From: Pararobbsia alpina
GTDB lineage: Bacteria > Pseudomonadota > Gammaproteobacteria > Burkholderiales > Burkholderiaceae
Length of the DNA stretch: 64,000 bases
Direction of reading: 5' to 3'
NCBI RefSeq assembly: GCF_902859895.1
Contig: NZ_CADIKM010000020.1
Span: 29,428-93,427 of the forward strand
The first letter of the stretch is position 1; each line of letters begins with the position of its first letter. Both the position numbers and the translations under genes were made by a program. The notes beneath the pieces were generated by a model. That model had not been told where the DNA came from, did not search any database, and saw nothing but the letters and a program-made list of their open reading frames with translations. Below are positions 34,389-45,792 of this stretch, piece after piece.

Positions 34389-35162
34389 TCATTTCGATGT
34401 CCTCCGTTCGTGCCAGACCGTCAGCGCGGTCCCGACCGCGACGCCGGCCAGGACCGCGGCCAGCAGCCCGAGCTGATAGGGCAGGTTGCGCCAGCAATAG
34501 GCAAGAACCCCTGCGGTGATCGCCGCCGCGGCAAAACGGGCTGCCCTGACCTGCGGCATGACGATCGCGATAAACGTTGCGACCATCGCGAAATCGAGCC
34601 CGAGCGCCTGTAGGCCCGGAAACGCCGAGCCGAAGACCAGCCCGATCACCGTGAAGAGCTGCCAGTTCAGGTACATCGCCACGCCGGCGCCGAGGAAATA
34701 CCAGTGGGCGAGCGGAGAACCGGGATGGCGACGTTCATGGTCGATGGCCACCGCGAACGTCTCGTCGACCAGCAGCAAGCCGAGCAGCGCACGCCAGCGC
34801 AATGGCAGGTGCGCCATGCGCGGCGACAGCGCCGCCGCATAGAGCAAGTGCCGCGCATTGACGATCAGGGTCGTGAACCAGATGACCGGCAGCGCCGCAT
34901 GGCTCGCGACCAGGCCGACCGCAATGAACTGGCTCGATCCCGCGAACACGATCAGCGACATGAGTTGTCCGAGCCATGCCGCAAGCGGAAGGCCGGGCAT
35001 GCCCGTGACCATCGCCCCGAAAATCACGCCGAACGGCGCGGCGCCGACCAGCATTGGAATACAGTCTCGCGCGCCGGCCGCAAAGGCCGCGCCACGGGTT
35101 TGCAATGGGATGGACAGGGCGGACATGGGGAGTTTGAGTGCGTCGGCTTTAGTGTCATTCAA
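34389..35162 (-). CDS. azlC: AzlC-family branched-chain amino acid permease
   Basis: A 257-residue membrane protein whose N-terminal motif GARDCIPMLVGAAPFGVIFGA and central segment IVFAGSSQFIAVGL are typical of AzlC. The annotated start is a TTG overlapping the stop of the upstream DMT gene (TTGA). The ATG at 35126 (MSALSIPLQTRG) is an alternative. It forms an operon with azlD downstream and probably with the DMT transporter upstream. Confidence 0.92.
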   Translation of the reverse strand: MNDTKADALKLPMSALSIPLQTRGAAFAAGARDCIPMLVGAAPFGVIFGAMVTGMPGLPLAAWLGQLMSLIVFAGSSQFIAVGLVASHAALPVIWFTTLIVNARHLLYAAALSPRMAHLPLRWRALLGLLLVDETFAVAIDHERRHPGSPLAHWYFLGAGVAMYLNWQLFTVIGLVFGSAFPGLQALGLDFAMVATFIAIVMPQVRAARFAAAAITAGVLAYCWRNLPYQLGLLAAVLAGVAVGTALTVWHERRTSK

Positions 35163-36136
35163 TGCGTTGAGACCTGCGCATCGTCCTCGATCCGGTGCGG
35201 ATGCGGATCGTCGCGCGAATGAAGGCTGACCGACCAGCTCACGCCGATCAGCAGCAGCACGATCGCGGCGATTTCGAGGCCGCGCGGCAGTCTTTCATCA
35301 TAGATAAATCCGTAGACGAGGGCGAACAGTGTCTCGAATACGATCATCTGGCCCGACAGTGTCAAGGGCAGGCGCTTGGCGGCCGCATTCCACAGACCGT
35401 TGCCGAGCCACGAGGCGCCGATCGCGAGCACGAGATTGACGATCCAGAACGTGTGCCATTGTGAGGCGGGCAGGATCGCCTGCACCGAGCCGGCGGGCAA
35501 GGCGGTGATGACGAGCCAGAGGACGAGGCCGAGCAGGCCGGTCGCGATGCCCCAGAGGGTCGACCATTCGTGTCCCGTGAAACGCGGATGCCGCTGCAGA
35601 TAGCGCGAGTTCTCGACCGCGAACCACGTCCAGCTTGCGAGCGCCCCGACCGCGCAGAGCAGCCCGACGATCTGCGTGCCGAGTTCCACCCGCTGGACGG
35701 GCACCCCGCTCGCGAACACATCGATATTGATACAGATGATCCCCAGCAGCACGAGCCCCAGTGGCAGGGCGAGCCGCGTCAGCGGTACCGCGCCGTGATC
35801 GCGGCGTCCGACAAGCGTGACCGTCACGGGTAGCACACCGATGATCAGGCTCGCGGGCGCGATGCCGACCCGGTGTACTGACTCCGCAAGAAACACGTAG
35901 TAGACAAGATTGCCTGTCAGCGCGAGCCGCAGGAGGGTGAGCGCATCGCGCCAGGTGAGCTTGGGCCACACGGTACGCGCGAGCGGCACCGCGGCAAGCA
36001 GTGAGACCGCCCCGTACATGATGTAGCGGCCGGCCGACAGCAGCCAGGGTGAGAAATCCGCGAGCAGGCGCGGCGCCAGGAACACCGTGCCCCACAGCGC
36101 GCCCGCCAGGATCCCGTAGATGACTCCGCGTTGCAT
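35159..36136 (-). CDS. DMT (EamA)-family transporter
   Basis: About ten membrane helices are evident in 325 residues, beginning RGVIYGILAGALWGTVFLAP, and two EamA-type halves can be seen. Members export amino acids, metabolites or drugs; the substrate is unknown here. GGAG lies nine bases before ATG 36136, which I prefer to the longer open frame. Its operon with azlCD suggests amino acid or metabolite efflux. Confidence 0.88.
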   Translation of the reverse strand: MQRGVIYGILAGALWGTVFLAPRLLADFSPWLLSAGRYIMYGAVSLLAAVPLARTVWPKLTWRDALTLLRLALTGNLVYYVFLAESVHRVGIAPASLIIGVLPVTVTLVGRRDHGAVPLTRLALPLGLVLLGIICINIDVFASGVPVQRVELGTQIVGLLCAVGALASWTWFAVENSRYLQRHPRFTGHEWSTLWGIATGLLGLVLWLVITALPAGSVQAILPASQWHTFWIVNLVLAIGASWLGNGLWNAAAKRLPLTLSGQMIVFETLFALVYGFIYDERLPRGLEIAAIVLLLIGVSWSVSLHSRDDPHPHRIEDDAQVSTH

Positions 36137-36295
36137 GATGAACTGCTCCTTCGCCTGCCGTTTCGGCAATATGGATCGTGTAGGCTACGGTCGCCCGGGT
36201 GGTCCGTCTTGTGGAATTCTGCAAGTCAAACGGAAGTTAGCCGGTAAAGTCGTCCGATGATGATTGTCAAGCGAAGCAATCCGGAAGGATTCGCG

Positions 36296-37788
<1,493 letters not shown>

Positions 37789-37805
37789 GCGGTAAGGGCG
37801 GAGGC

Positions 37806-37848
37806 CTCGCGATGTTGCCGGCGATTGGGCCGGCGCTATCGTCGCGAG
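37806..37848. other. Inverted repeat after guaB
   Basis: CTCGCGA (37806-37812) and TCGCGAG (37842-37848) enclose a second inverted pair (GCCGGC/GCCGGC). A stable stem-loop is likely, but without a T-run. It may partly separate guaB from downstream transcription. Confidence 0.5.
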
Positions 37849-37951
37849 ACTCGACCCTCGCGAGCGGAAGCCGTCCAGCCTTCGGGTTGAACCGCCGCGC
37901 GGATGCGGGCGCGGCAATTGCGGCAGCCTCGGCATTTTCAAGGAGAGCGCG

Positions 37952-38770
37952 ATGAAACCGATTCTGCGGTCGTTGCTGGTCATCGATGGAATCATCACCT
38001 TGTTGCTGGGTCTGGCGCTCATCGTGTCGCCATGGGCCGACTCGATCGTCGCGCTGCAGGCCATTGCCCCGCATCCGCCGGCGCTCGGGCAGTTGTTCGG
38101 TATCAGCTTGCTGGGCATCGCCTGGTTACAGCTCCATGCGGCCGTCGATGGACAACTGACCTTGACGATTGCTCGCGTGAGCGGCCATGTGAACTGGCTC
38201 AGCGGGCTCGTGCTGCTCGTGTGGTTGATCGTGCTGCACGGCACCGCGGTCGATACCAGTCAGGCTGTCTTGCTGAGCGGCCCGGCGATCGCTTTCGTGC
38301 TGCTCGTGCTCGGCGTCGGTCTTGTCAGGCTCGCAGGATCGATCCGCCGCCGCAACAGGCAGCTCGCATTGGGCACCGAGTCGGCCGACAAGGCTGAACG
38401 TAGTGCGCGTGAGGTCCGCGAGCGTGAACGCGAGCGCGAGGCAGAGCGTGCGGGGCGGATGAGGGAACCGACGTTTGCGCGGCCCGGGGCGACGCCCGTA
38501 CGACCCCCGATCGATCCCGCGACCGGCGGCAGTGTCGACCCGGCAACGGGGCATCCCGTGCGGGCAGCGGTCGATCCGGTTACGGGTCTCCCTGTCGGAA
38601 CCGGGGGCGATGCAGCGACACGCCGTCCGGTGGGTACGAACGTCGATCCCTTGACGGGTGCATCGCAGCGAACCGTTATTGATCCCGTCACGGGCGAAGC
38701 GCGCGTCGTTCGATCGACGAGTCCGCGCACGCCGTCGTTGCCCGAAGACGATATCCGCCGACCTTTATGA
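37952..38770 (+). CDS. Uncharacterised membrane protein with DPxTG-repeat tail
   Basis: I do not recognise a characterised family. The 272-residue protein has four hydrophobic helices in the first 135 residues ([57 protein letters not shown]). A charged coiled-coil stretch of alternating Arg and Glu follows (about 145-165). The C-terminal tail repeats units of the type (I/V)DPxTG: IDPATG, VDPATG, VDPVTG, VDPLTG, IDPVTG. The location between guaB and guaA is reminiscent of small membrane proteins at this locus in relatives. It may be cotranscribed with guaA. Confidence 0.8.
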   Translation: MKPILRSLLVIDGIITLLLGLALIVSPWADSIVALQAIAPHPPALGQLFGISLLGIAWLQLHAAVDGQLTLTIARVSGHVNWLSGLVLLVWLIVLHGTAVDTSQAVLLSGPAIAFVLLVLGVGLVRLAGSIRRRNRQLALGTESADKAERSAREVREREREREAERAGRMREPTFARPGATPVRPPIDPATGGSVDPATGHPVRAAVDPVTGLPVGTGGDAATRRPVGTNVDPLTGASQRTVIDPVTGEARVVRSTSPRTPSLPEDDIRRPL

Positions 38771-38804
38771 AGACACCCAAGATCGTTTGACCACCTTTGA
38801 CCCT

Positions 38805-40415
38805 ATGTCGACTGCTTCCAACCCTAGCGTTCCCCATGACCGGATACTGATTCTCGATTTCGGTTCGCAAGTCACCCAGTTGATCGCGCGCCGCGTCCGC
38901 GAAGCGCACGTCTATTCCGAAATCCATCCGCACGATGTCGACGACGCGTTTGTGCGCGAGTTCGCGCCCAAGGGGATCATCCTCTCGGGCGGCCCGAATT
39001 CCGTCACCGAGGACGACACCCCGCGTGTACCACAGGTCGTATTCGAGCTCGGCGTGCCCGTGCTCGGGATCTGCTACGGGATGCAGTCGATGGCCGAACA
39101 GCTCGGCGGCAAAGTCGAAGGGGGTCATACCCGTGAATTCGGCTATGCCGAGATCCGGGCTCATGGACATACCAAGCTGCTGAGCGGTATTCAGGATTTT
39201 GAGACTGCCGAAGGGTATGGCATGTTGAAAGTCTGGATGAGCCACGGCGACAAGGTCACCGAGATTCCGCCGGGTTTCAAGCTGATGGCTTCGACTCCGT
39301 CGTGCCCGATCGCCGGCATGGCTGATGAGTCACGCGGCTTCTATGCGGTGCAGTTTCACCCTGAGGTGACCCATACCCTCCAAGGTCGGACCATCCTGAA
39401 CCGCTTCGTGCTCGAGCTGTGCGGCGCGCGTCCTGACTGGGAGATGGGCCATTACATCGACGAGGCTGTCGAACATATCCGTACCCAGGTCGGTAGCGAA
39501 CATGTGATCCTCGGCCTGTCGGGCGGCGTCGATTCGTCCGTTGCGGCGGCCTTGTTGCACCGGGCGATCGGCGATCAGCTGACCTGCGTGTTTGTCGACC
39601 ACGGCTTGCTGCGCCTGAACGAAGCGGAGCAGGTGATGGAAACCTTCGCGAACCATCTGGGCGTGAAGGTCATTCATATCGATGCGAGCGAGGCCTTTCT
39701 TGGCAAGCTCGCGGGCGTGACCGATCCCGAGGCCAAGCGCAAGATCATCGGCGCCGAGTTCGTCGAAGTGTTCCAGACCGAAGCCGGCAAGCTGAGCGAT
39801 GCACGGTGGCTCGCGCAAGGCACGATTTATCCGGATGTGATCGAATCGGCGGGCAAGGGCAAGAAGGGCGCGCATACGATCAAGAGCCATCACAACGTGG
39901 GTGGGCTGCCGGAGACGCTGAACCTGAAACTGCTCGAGCCTTTGCGCGAGTTGTTCAAGGACGAAGTGCGCGAGTTGGGTGTTGCGCTGGGTCTGCCGCC
40001 GGCGATGGTCTATCGCCACCCGTTCCCGGGCCCGGGTCTGGGCGTGCGGATCCTGGGCGAGGTCAAGCGTGAATATGCCGACTTGTTGCAGCGTGCCGAC
40101 TCGATCTTTATCGAGACCTTGCGCGACACCATCGACCCGGCGAGTGGCAAGTCATGGTATGAACTGACGAGCCAGGCGTTTGCCGTGTTCCTGCCGGTGC
40201 GGAGCGTGGGGGTGATGGGAGATGGGCGGACTTATGAGTTCGTCGTTGCGCTTCGGGCTGTGCAGACGCAGGACTTCATGACCGCGCATTGGGCGCACTT
40301 GCCGCATGAGTTGTTGGGCAATGCGTCGAACCGGATTATCAATGAGGTTCGGGGGATCAACCGGGTGGTCTACGATATTTCGGGGAAGCCGCCGGCTACG
40401 ATTGAGTGGGAGTGA
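38805..40415 (+). CDS. guaA: GMP synthase (glutamine-hydrolysing)
   Basis: GuaA aminates XMP to GMP. The 536-residue protein has the class I glutamine amidotransferase domain ([29 protein letters not shown] with the catalytic Cys, FHPEVTHT with His and Glu) and the ATP-pyrophosphatase domain ([12 protein letters not shown]), ending in the dimerisation domain ([18 protein letters not shown]). ATG 38805 is the family-consistent start; the frame is open upstream. The 3' end lies directly before an integrase gene. guaA 3' ends are used as integration sites by some islands. Confidence 0.98.
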   Translation: MSTASNPSVPHDRILILDFGSQVTQLIARRVREAHVYSEIHPHDVDDAFVREFAPKGIILSGGPNSVTEDDTPRVPQVVFELGVPVLGICYGMQSMAEQLGGKVEGGHTREFGYAEIRAHGHTKLLSGIQDFETAEGYGMLKVWMSHGDKVTEIPPGFKLMASTPSCPIAGMADESRGFYAVQFHPEVTHTLQGRTILNRFVLELCGARPDWEMGHYIDEAVEHIRTQVGSEHVILGLSGGVDSSVAAALLHRAIGDQLTCVFVDHGLLRLNEAEQVMETFANHLGVKVIHIDASEAFLGKLAGVTDPEAKRKIIGAEFVEVFQTEAGKLSDARWLAQGTIYPDVIESAGKGKKGAHTIKSHHNVGGLPETLNLKLLEPLRELFKDEVRELGVALGLPPAMVYRHPFPGPGLGVRILGEVKREYADLLQRADSIFIETLRDTIDPASGKSWYELTSQAFAVFLPVRSVGVMGDGRTYEFVVALRAVQTQDFMTAHWAHLPHELLGNASNRIINEVRGINRVVYDISGKPPATIEWE

Positions 40416-40530
40416 TCTAGGATCGTCTCACACCGTTTCAAGCAGTATCAAAATCCTCACGAAACCTAAGCGAGATAAGGATTTAGCGGCTCAGGTAGTC
40501 TCAGCCGCTATCACCCAATCTCGCGTACTT

Positions 40531-40605
40531 TGACGGTAGTCGTGACGGTACAGTTGGAAGCGGTTGAAATTGCCGCTTCCCGTACCGTCAGATGGGCTGA
40601 CGGTA
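40531..40605. promoter_or_regulatory. Cluster of four TGACGGTA boxes before the integrase
   Basis: TGACGGTA occurs at 40531, 40543 and 40598 and its complement at 40583. The second and third also form the outer arms of a hairpin with inner arms GGAAGCGG (40555-40562) and CCGCTTCC (40573-40580). Closely spaced repeats directly upstream of a tyrosine integrase fit arm-type integrase or excisionase binding sites. This is inferred from position and pattern. Confidence 0.7.
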
Positions 40606-40621
40606 TCAGCGGCAAATCAGA

Positions 40622-41971
40622 GTGAGGCTGATTTTGCTGACTAATCAAGAGCTTGGCGCCCTCAAGCCCCGAGAAAAAGCATTCAAGGTGTCCGACCGCG
40701 ATGGCTTGTATGCGGCGGTGCTGCCATCAGGGACCATTTCGTTTCGCTACGACTACAAGCTTAACGGTAGGCGCGAGACGCTTGCGATCGGGCGCTACCA
40801 TCCAGCATGCAAGGTGACGCGCGATCCAGATGAACTTGAGTTCGGCATGGTCGTGTCCCTGCGCGAGGCCCGCACGCTTCTGGACCGCGCGCGGCGCAAC
40901 GTAGAGCGGGGCGTTTCACCGGCCCGGGCAAAGGCCGAAAAGCGCACTGCAGCGGCCGAGGCGCTGACGTTCGGCGACTGGGCGGAAAACTACTTTAAGC
41001 ATAAGGGCGACCCCAAGAGCGGCGCGGAGCAGCTGGCAGACAGCACGCTGGAGATGCGGCGCGCTGCGCATCGGCGAGTTATCGAGCCTGAACTCGGAAA
41101 GCTGAAGCTTGAGGAGGTGAGCCCGCAGCGCCTGAAGCGCCTGTGCGACGAAACCAAAGAGAAGCGCGGGCCGGCTGTTGCAGTCCATGTCCGCGAGATT
41201 GTGCGTGCAGTGTTCAACCACGCGCAGGCAAGCGGGCTAAGCGTGAGCAATCCGGCCGAGGCAATCCGCGCCAGTGCCATCGCCACCTTTGAGCCGCGCG
41301 AACGTGCATTGTCGCCTGCCGAAATTCGCACGTTTCTCACAGCGCTGGAGCAAGTCTCGACCATGCCGACGCTGCGCCTAGCGTTGAAACTCATTTTGTT
41401 GACCGGCGTTCGCAAGTCGGAGTTTATAGACGCGACCTGGAGCGAGATCGACTTCAATGCGGCGCGCTGGATGATCCCAGGTACCAGGATGAAGGCCGGT
41501 AAGTCGCATACTATTCCGTTGTCCGAACAGGCGATGGATATTCTCACAACGTTTCGAACATGCTTTGGATCAAGCCAGTACTTGCATCCGTCGCGCTATG
41601 ACGGCGAAACGCCAATCAGCAACGCGACGTTAAATCGAGTGATCGACTCGACCGTCGAGCGGATTCGAAAGGACGATCCCGATTTTCAGAGCTTCGGCGT
41701 GCACGACCTGCGGCGCACGTTTTCCACCGGCCTGAACCGCGCTAAATTCGATGAACGATGGATCGAAATGTCGCTGGCGCACGCGCCACGAAACCGGATT
41801 GCCGCCGTGTACAACGTGAACCGCTACCTGGCGGAACGGAAGATCATGCTGCAGTGCTGGTCCGATATGATCGACGCGTGGATGCGTGGCGAATCCGCAA
41901 AAGATCTGATTGCCAAGGGCAAGCAGCGCGCCGCCGAAATCCACGAGGACGACCTGGACGACGACATGTGA
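40622..41971 (+). CDS. P4-type tyrosine site-specific integrase
   Basis: A 449-residue integrase. The N-terminal DUF4102-type arm-binding domain (LGALKPREKAFKVSDRDGLYAAV) is followed by a core-binding domain and the catalytic domain. The tyrosine recombinase residues are visible: Arg in LTGVRKSEF, HDLRRTF (His-x-x-Arg) and the nucleophile Tyr in AAVYNVNRYLAERK. GTG 40622 opens the frame, but TTG 40634 has GTGAGG at good spacing and fits the family start better. It appears intact. It directly follows guaA in the same orientation and has an AlpA-type gene downstream. Confidence 0.93.
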   Translation: MRLILLTNQELGALKPREKAFKVSDRDGLYAAVLPSGTISFRYDYKLNGRRETLAIGRYHPACKVTRDPDELEFGMVVSLREARTLLDRARRNVERGVSPARAKAEKRTAAAEALTFGDWAENYFKHKGDPKSGAEQLADSTLEMRRAAHRRVIEPELGKLKLEEVSPQRLKRLCDETKEKRGPAVAVHVREIVRAVFNHAQASGLSVSNPAEAIRASAIATFEPRERALSPAEIRTFLTALEQVSTMPTLRLALKLILLTGVRKSEFIDATWSEIDFNAARWMIPGTRMKAGKSHTIPLSEQAMDILTTFRTCFGSSQYLHPSRYDGETPISNATLNRVIDSTVERIRKDDPDFQSFGVHDLRRTFSTGLNRAKFDERWIEMSLAHAPRNRIAAVYNVNRYLAERKIMLQCWSDMIDAWMRGESAKDLIAKGKQRAAEIHEDDLDDDM

Positions 41972-42123
41972 CCCGGGCATCGAACCCACACGATATGCCT
42001 TGCCCAGTGCGGGGCGTTAGGCGTCGAAACTTTAGAAGCAGCATTGCTGCCTTTGACCGCATCGTGTCGTGACATTCCAATTTCAATCATGCGCTCTCGC
42101 GCGATCTCATTTTGGAGTGTGGA

Positions 42124-42339
42124 ATGAAAAACGAAACTGAGCTGGAAAAGTACATTCGTCCTGCACAATTGGTCAAAGAGCGGTTCGTGCCATTCAGCGC
42201 CCCCACATTGTGGCGGAAAGTAAAGGACGGCAACTTCCCCAAGCCGTTGAAGATCAATGGCATCACGGCGTGGCCGCTCTCCGTCATTCGCGCGTGGCAG
42301 CAGCAGGTCAGCGGCGGCGCCGAGCAGGAGGCAGCATGA
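42124..42339 (+). CDS. AlpA-family phage regulatory protein
   Basis: A 71-residue helix-turn-helix protein of the AlpA/excisionase type: IRPAQLVKERFVPFSAPTLWRKVKDG followed by FPKPLKINGITAWPLSVIRAW. Such proteins activate integrase expression or direct excision of P4-like elements. GGAG at 42114-42117 is six bases before the ATG. It lies 150 bases after the integrase on the same strand. Confidence 0.88.
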   Translation: MKNETELEKYIRPAQLVKERFVPFSAPTLWRKVKDGNFPKPLKINGITAWPLSVIRAWQQQVSGGAEQEAA

Positions 42340-42385
42340 TGAACGATCGGAGCTTGGTGGAGGCGGTTCATCGATATAAGCCTTT

Positions 42386-42430
<45 letters not shown>

Positions 42431-42438
42431 GGAATATC

Positions 42439-42472
42439 AAGGACTTACCGTGAAAGCCGTAGGTCCTTTTTT
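42439..42472 (+). terminator. Intrinsic terminator after the tRNA-Pro half
   Basis: AAGGACTTAC pairs with GTAGGTCCTT (one T-G wobble), followed by a T-run. It lies eight bases after the CCA and is probably the native terminator of the former tRNA gene. Confidence 0.88.
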
Positions 42473-42707
42473 CGTTTGCGCGCCGCTGTTACCGTCTGGT
42501 TACCGGAATCGCGCCGGTCTGTCTATTTACCAATCAGCAGGTCAGGAGGCGAACGAAGTCGGCTTCGTTGTGCGCTGGACTTTCAGCGATGCTCTGATGG
42601 ATCCGTCACGAAGCCCGTGGAATGTCGTGTGGCGCATACGGTCCGTAGCGCGGATTCAGGCTGGCCATCTAGAATGACGGCATGACTCCGCTCAATATAA
42701 TCACAAC

Positions 42708-43499
42708 ATGGAAGCCGGACTGCTGGTGTGTCGCACAGCTGCAGCTCTGCGCGCAGCATCTCGAAGCAACCCCGACCGAAACTTTTCGCTACCCGCGCAA
42801 TGGGCCTGGTTTGCGTGGCGACCCGCCACCACCGCACTGCCGTTCCGGGCGCCCGACGGGTGGGGGCTGACGCTTGAGCCGCCCGGTCCTGAGCTGGCCG
42901 ACGAGATCGGCGCGGCACCCGTCTATGTGCTCAGTGATGCGGAGGCGGACTGGCCCGCGCTGCTCGACATCCTGCTCGTCTCTACCGATACCGAACCGTG
43001 GCTGCGATCGATCATCATGCAACGCCACGAGACCGAACGGCTTGCCCTAAAGACGCGTTATGCGCAGCGATATGGCGGGGGTGAGTCGGCCGCATTCGAG
43101 CGCTTCATGCAGGTGACGGTTGCACACGCAACGGATCCTGGCGATGCGGTTAACTCGTCGGCCAGTGACAGACCGCCGCCCGTGGAACTCCGCTCCATCA
43201 GCCTGACGTCGTATCCGCACTGTACGGCGACGGTCAAATCGGAGGACGACGGCGGTTTGCTGTTCGACCTTTATGACCGCGATTACCTGGGAAGCGATAG
43301 GGCCGACATGTACCGCGTTGCGCCCGAAGCGCTGCCGGGACTCTACCTCGCGATGACGCAGACGACCGGCGACAGCCCCGGCACGCCGGCGAAACTACTG
43401 GCGTCCATTGGCCGGCACTATCCTGCGTGGGACGACGCGTTCAGCTGGCTCAAAAACTCGGGTGTTCCATTCACGCACGAAGTCGACCCGTGGGCATAG
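42708..43499 (+). CDS. Hypothetical protein
   Basis: A 263-residue open frame with the codon usage of a real gene and no stop or shift, but no family that I recognise. It is mostly soluble, rich in Ala, Pro and Asp, with Trp- and Tyr-containing segments (WPALLDILLVSTDTEPWLRS, YPAWDDAFSWLKNSGVPF). No signal peptide or membrane segment is evident. TATAAT at 42695-42700 lies too close to the ATG to serve this start as a promoter. It stands alone between the tRNA-Pro half and a relic region, so horizontal cargo is possible. Confidence 0.65.
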   Translation: MEAGLLVCRTAAALRAASRSNPDRNFSLPAQWAWFAWRPATTALPFRAPDGWGLTLEPPGPELADEIGAAPVYVLSDAEADWPALLDILLVSTDTEPWLRSIIMQRHETERLALKTRYAQRYGGGESAAFERFMQVTVAHATDPGDAVNSSASDRPPPVELRSISLTSYPHCTATVKSEDDGGLLFDLYDRDYLGSDRADMYRVAPEALPGLYLAMTQTTGDSPGTPAKLLASIGRHYPAWDDAFSWLKNSGVPFTHEVDPWA

Positions 43500-43513
43500 G
43501 CACATAAACATTT

Positions 43514-43656
43514 GCCCACGCGACCGCGCTCGCCTTGAAGCTTCACTCGACGCAGTTGCGCAAGGGCACGCAGATTCCTTACACGTCGCACCTGCTCGGA
43601 GTCGCGAGCCTCGTGCTGGAAAATGGCGGCGACGAGGAACAGGCTATTGCAGGTCT
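43514..43656 (+). pseudogene. HD-domain (RelA/SpoT-like hydrolase) fragment
   Basis: The frame beginning at 43514 translates AHATALALKLHSTQLRKGTQ, then IPYTSHLLGVASLVLENGGD and EEQAIAGL. This matches the N-terminal HD domain of small SpoT-like hydrolases (pattern LH..Q.RKG...PY..HLL.VASLVLE.GG.E..AIA). The homology ends abruptly before the HD residues, so only about 48 codons remain and there is no start codon. Confidence 0.7.
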
Positions 43657-44591
43657 AACGTGCACCGCCCCGTAGGCTTGAGTGCCATTGTCAAGGTCGC
43701 GGCCCTGTCGCCGGCCTGGGACCTTTACGTTGCAGAACTACGCGAGTGGCTCGTGGCTCGACAGCCTGGACTCATTGAAGACATGGGAGCGACGGCGCCA
43801 GCTGCAGCCTAACAACGCTTGGCGAAGAAATGATGTAACTGGGGCGGCGATAACCGTTTTTTTGTTTTTTTGACGGTTCATTCGCCTGTACTTACTCCCG
43901 CTTTGGGGCGGCGCTCGCCGACCACGCATCGCGGAAAGACGGGGCAAATTCAGCGGTCAGGGTGCGGCCATGAACGATCGCTCTTCGTGATCGCTGTATA
44001 GCGCTTGCTAATGGTCGAGCTCCGCATTTCTCGCTTCAACGACGGCTACCGGTAGCATCGAGTCATGTGCGGCGCCACGGTCTCCGCGGAGTTAGCTACC
44101 AGAAGTCGATTCATGAACTGCCGGAGTGGCACTTGACTCGGCGGGCTCAATCGAGCGTCCCGCAATGATTGGAAGCAGTTGATGAGCTCTATAAGAGTAT
44201 CGGCCAACGATGCGTGCTGCTTCGAGGGCTCGCAAGGCGAAATAGACACTCCGCCGCTCGGATATTGCGCTTCGTTGGCATGCGATATCAGCGCCTGAAA
44301 ACCGGCGGCGTTGCCATAGCTTTCGCAATACGGGAGGTAGGCATGAGCAATGACGAATTACAAAGTGACCGTGTTGAGGGACCGAAACAACCCGAGTAGC
44401 AAGTTGGTTGTGAACATTCTGGCAAATAGCCCAAGCGAAGCTCGTGGGTCGATGGCTTGCGAGCGCGACCAAGCGCATTAGCAGTGCGCACGACTGGGAC
44501 TCCAGCCGATTGCCATGGGCGCCCACAGACGAAAGTGACGGTGAAACACCTAAATCGCGAGATCACGTCGCTCCTGAATACACGGGTACGC
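43657..44591. other. Decayed intergenic stretch
   Basis: No intact gene is convincing. A short frame ending at 43812 (LSPAWDLYVAELREWLVARQ and on) has protein-like composition but no recognised family. T-tracts occur near 43856-43872. Two overlapping small frames near 44343-44481 are listed separately. The rest looks like eroded DNA. Confidence 0.5.
44350..44481 (+). pseudogene. Small ORF with protein-like sequence, possibly frameshifted
   Basis: This 43-codon frame reads MTNYKVTVLRDRNNPSSKLV followed by VNILANSPSEAR, which looks like a genuine small soluble protein. The Shine-Dalgarno GGAGG near 44329 is spaced for another ATG at 44343 in a different frame (18 codons, MSNDELQSD...). A single indel near 44350 would fuse the good start to the good body. 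I do not recognise the family. Confidence 0.4.
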
Positions 44592-45196
44592 TTACGCGTG
44601 GCAGGACATCACCTGACCTATCGAGCGCTCTTTGGCAGTAGCGCCGACGCTGCGGCTCTTTACAAGCAACGCGTCTGCGTGGTTGGAGACCATCGCGGCG
44701 AAGTAATTGATCGACATCTTGAACAGGCCCACCACTGCGCCCATCGCCGCACGCGGATAGGTTAAGCACGCGCGCACTTGCTCACTGCGGCTTTCTCCAT
44801 ACAGACACCACATACAGAAGTGCTCGCAGTTATTGGTCAGCAGCCGGTATCGATTGTCGCCGAGGCGCGAGCGCGCCCGCTTTACGACTTGCCGGTCAGC
44901 GTAACCCGGACGATCGCCCGGCTGATCCACACTTTGCGCCGCGCAGCGGGGCATGCGATCGTCACGTCCTCGACTAATCCGCGATGCAACGACCGGGCAT
45001 GAACGGCGTAGTGCACCAGCTTGCCTTTGCCGACATAAATGCCGTGGTGGCTATATACGCCGCGAGGTGTCACGGAATGCGCGCCGAGAGCCGGTTCGCT
45101 TCCAATTCCGCGATGCCACCGCACCTGCATCGCCGCAGGAATGCGTGACGCGATAGTGGCAGGTCCAATGGTTCGACCCCCGATCTTGTACTTCAT
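44592..45196 (-). pseudogene. LRAT-domain protein, frameshifted
   Basis: Two minus-strand frames together make one lecithin-retinol-acyltransferase-like protein (NlpC/P60 superfamily). The first (45196-44882) holds [26 protein letters not shown] with the catalytic His region. The second (to 44592) holds [25 protein letters not shown] with the catalytic Cys motif NCEHF. They are joined by a single frameshift near 44935. Bacterial LRAT proteins are hydrolases or acyltransferases of uncertain role. Unless the shift is a sequencing error, the gene is dead. Confidence 0.82.
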
Positions 45197-45792
45197 GAGT
45201 CGAGCATACGACCCGACTAATTTTCACGATAGTTAAGATATTTTGTTAGACAATTACCTATGTGTTATGGACAGCCCCATCGCGCGATGCTCGGGCCGGT
45301 GCGAACGCCTGCTGAAATACCTTACGCAGCGGCGGTCTTGGTTGCGCGCCCGCAACAGCGTGGGCCCTACATCTGGTTACCGAATCTGTTCGGTCTGACT
45401 ATCTGGGGACATAAAAACGTACTGGTTCCTGACCGCGGCGCCGGCATTCTGCTCACCGCGACGATGGCGTTTTGGGGAATACGCCAGCGTGGGAGAGGCT
45501 AATGAAGGCCGCTCACCAGTGCAACCCCCAATTGTGCAGGAGACGTTCCGATGAAATCGTAGATACGCTTTCGGCTCGCCGATGGCCGTCTCGGCTTTGG
45601 CGTGCTGCAGAGCGTTCGCGTCACCGAATACGACGGAAATACGTTCGATCCGCGCCAACTGGCATCGCAGATGCATCGTCAAAGTCACGGTCGAACATTT
45701 CGACACAAGCTTATCCGCAGCGCGCGACGGCCGTCTCCGCACTGGTGTGAATTGAACCGGGGGTTTTTCGCCTATTCGACGGGAAACGCACG
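45197..45792. other. Intergenic region upstream of the RND operon
   Basis: About 600 bases. A frame at 45260-45502 (+) encodes 80 residues with a hydrophobic core (GPYIWLPNLFGLTIWGHK), and another fragment near 45560-45750 reads protein-like in more than one frame. I recognise neither. The region must hold the promoter for the RND operon, but I see no clear boxes and no intact regulator gene. Confidence 0.45.

Noticed and set aside
44092..44526. 144-codon minus-strand frame
   Set aside because: Arg/Ser/Ala-rich without recognisable motifs; likely chance opening.
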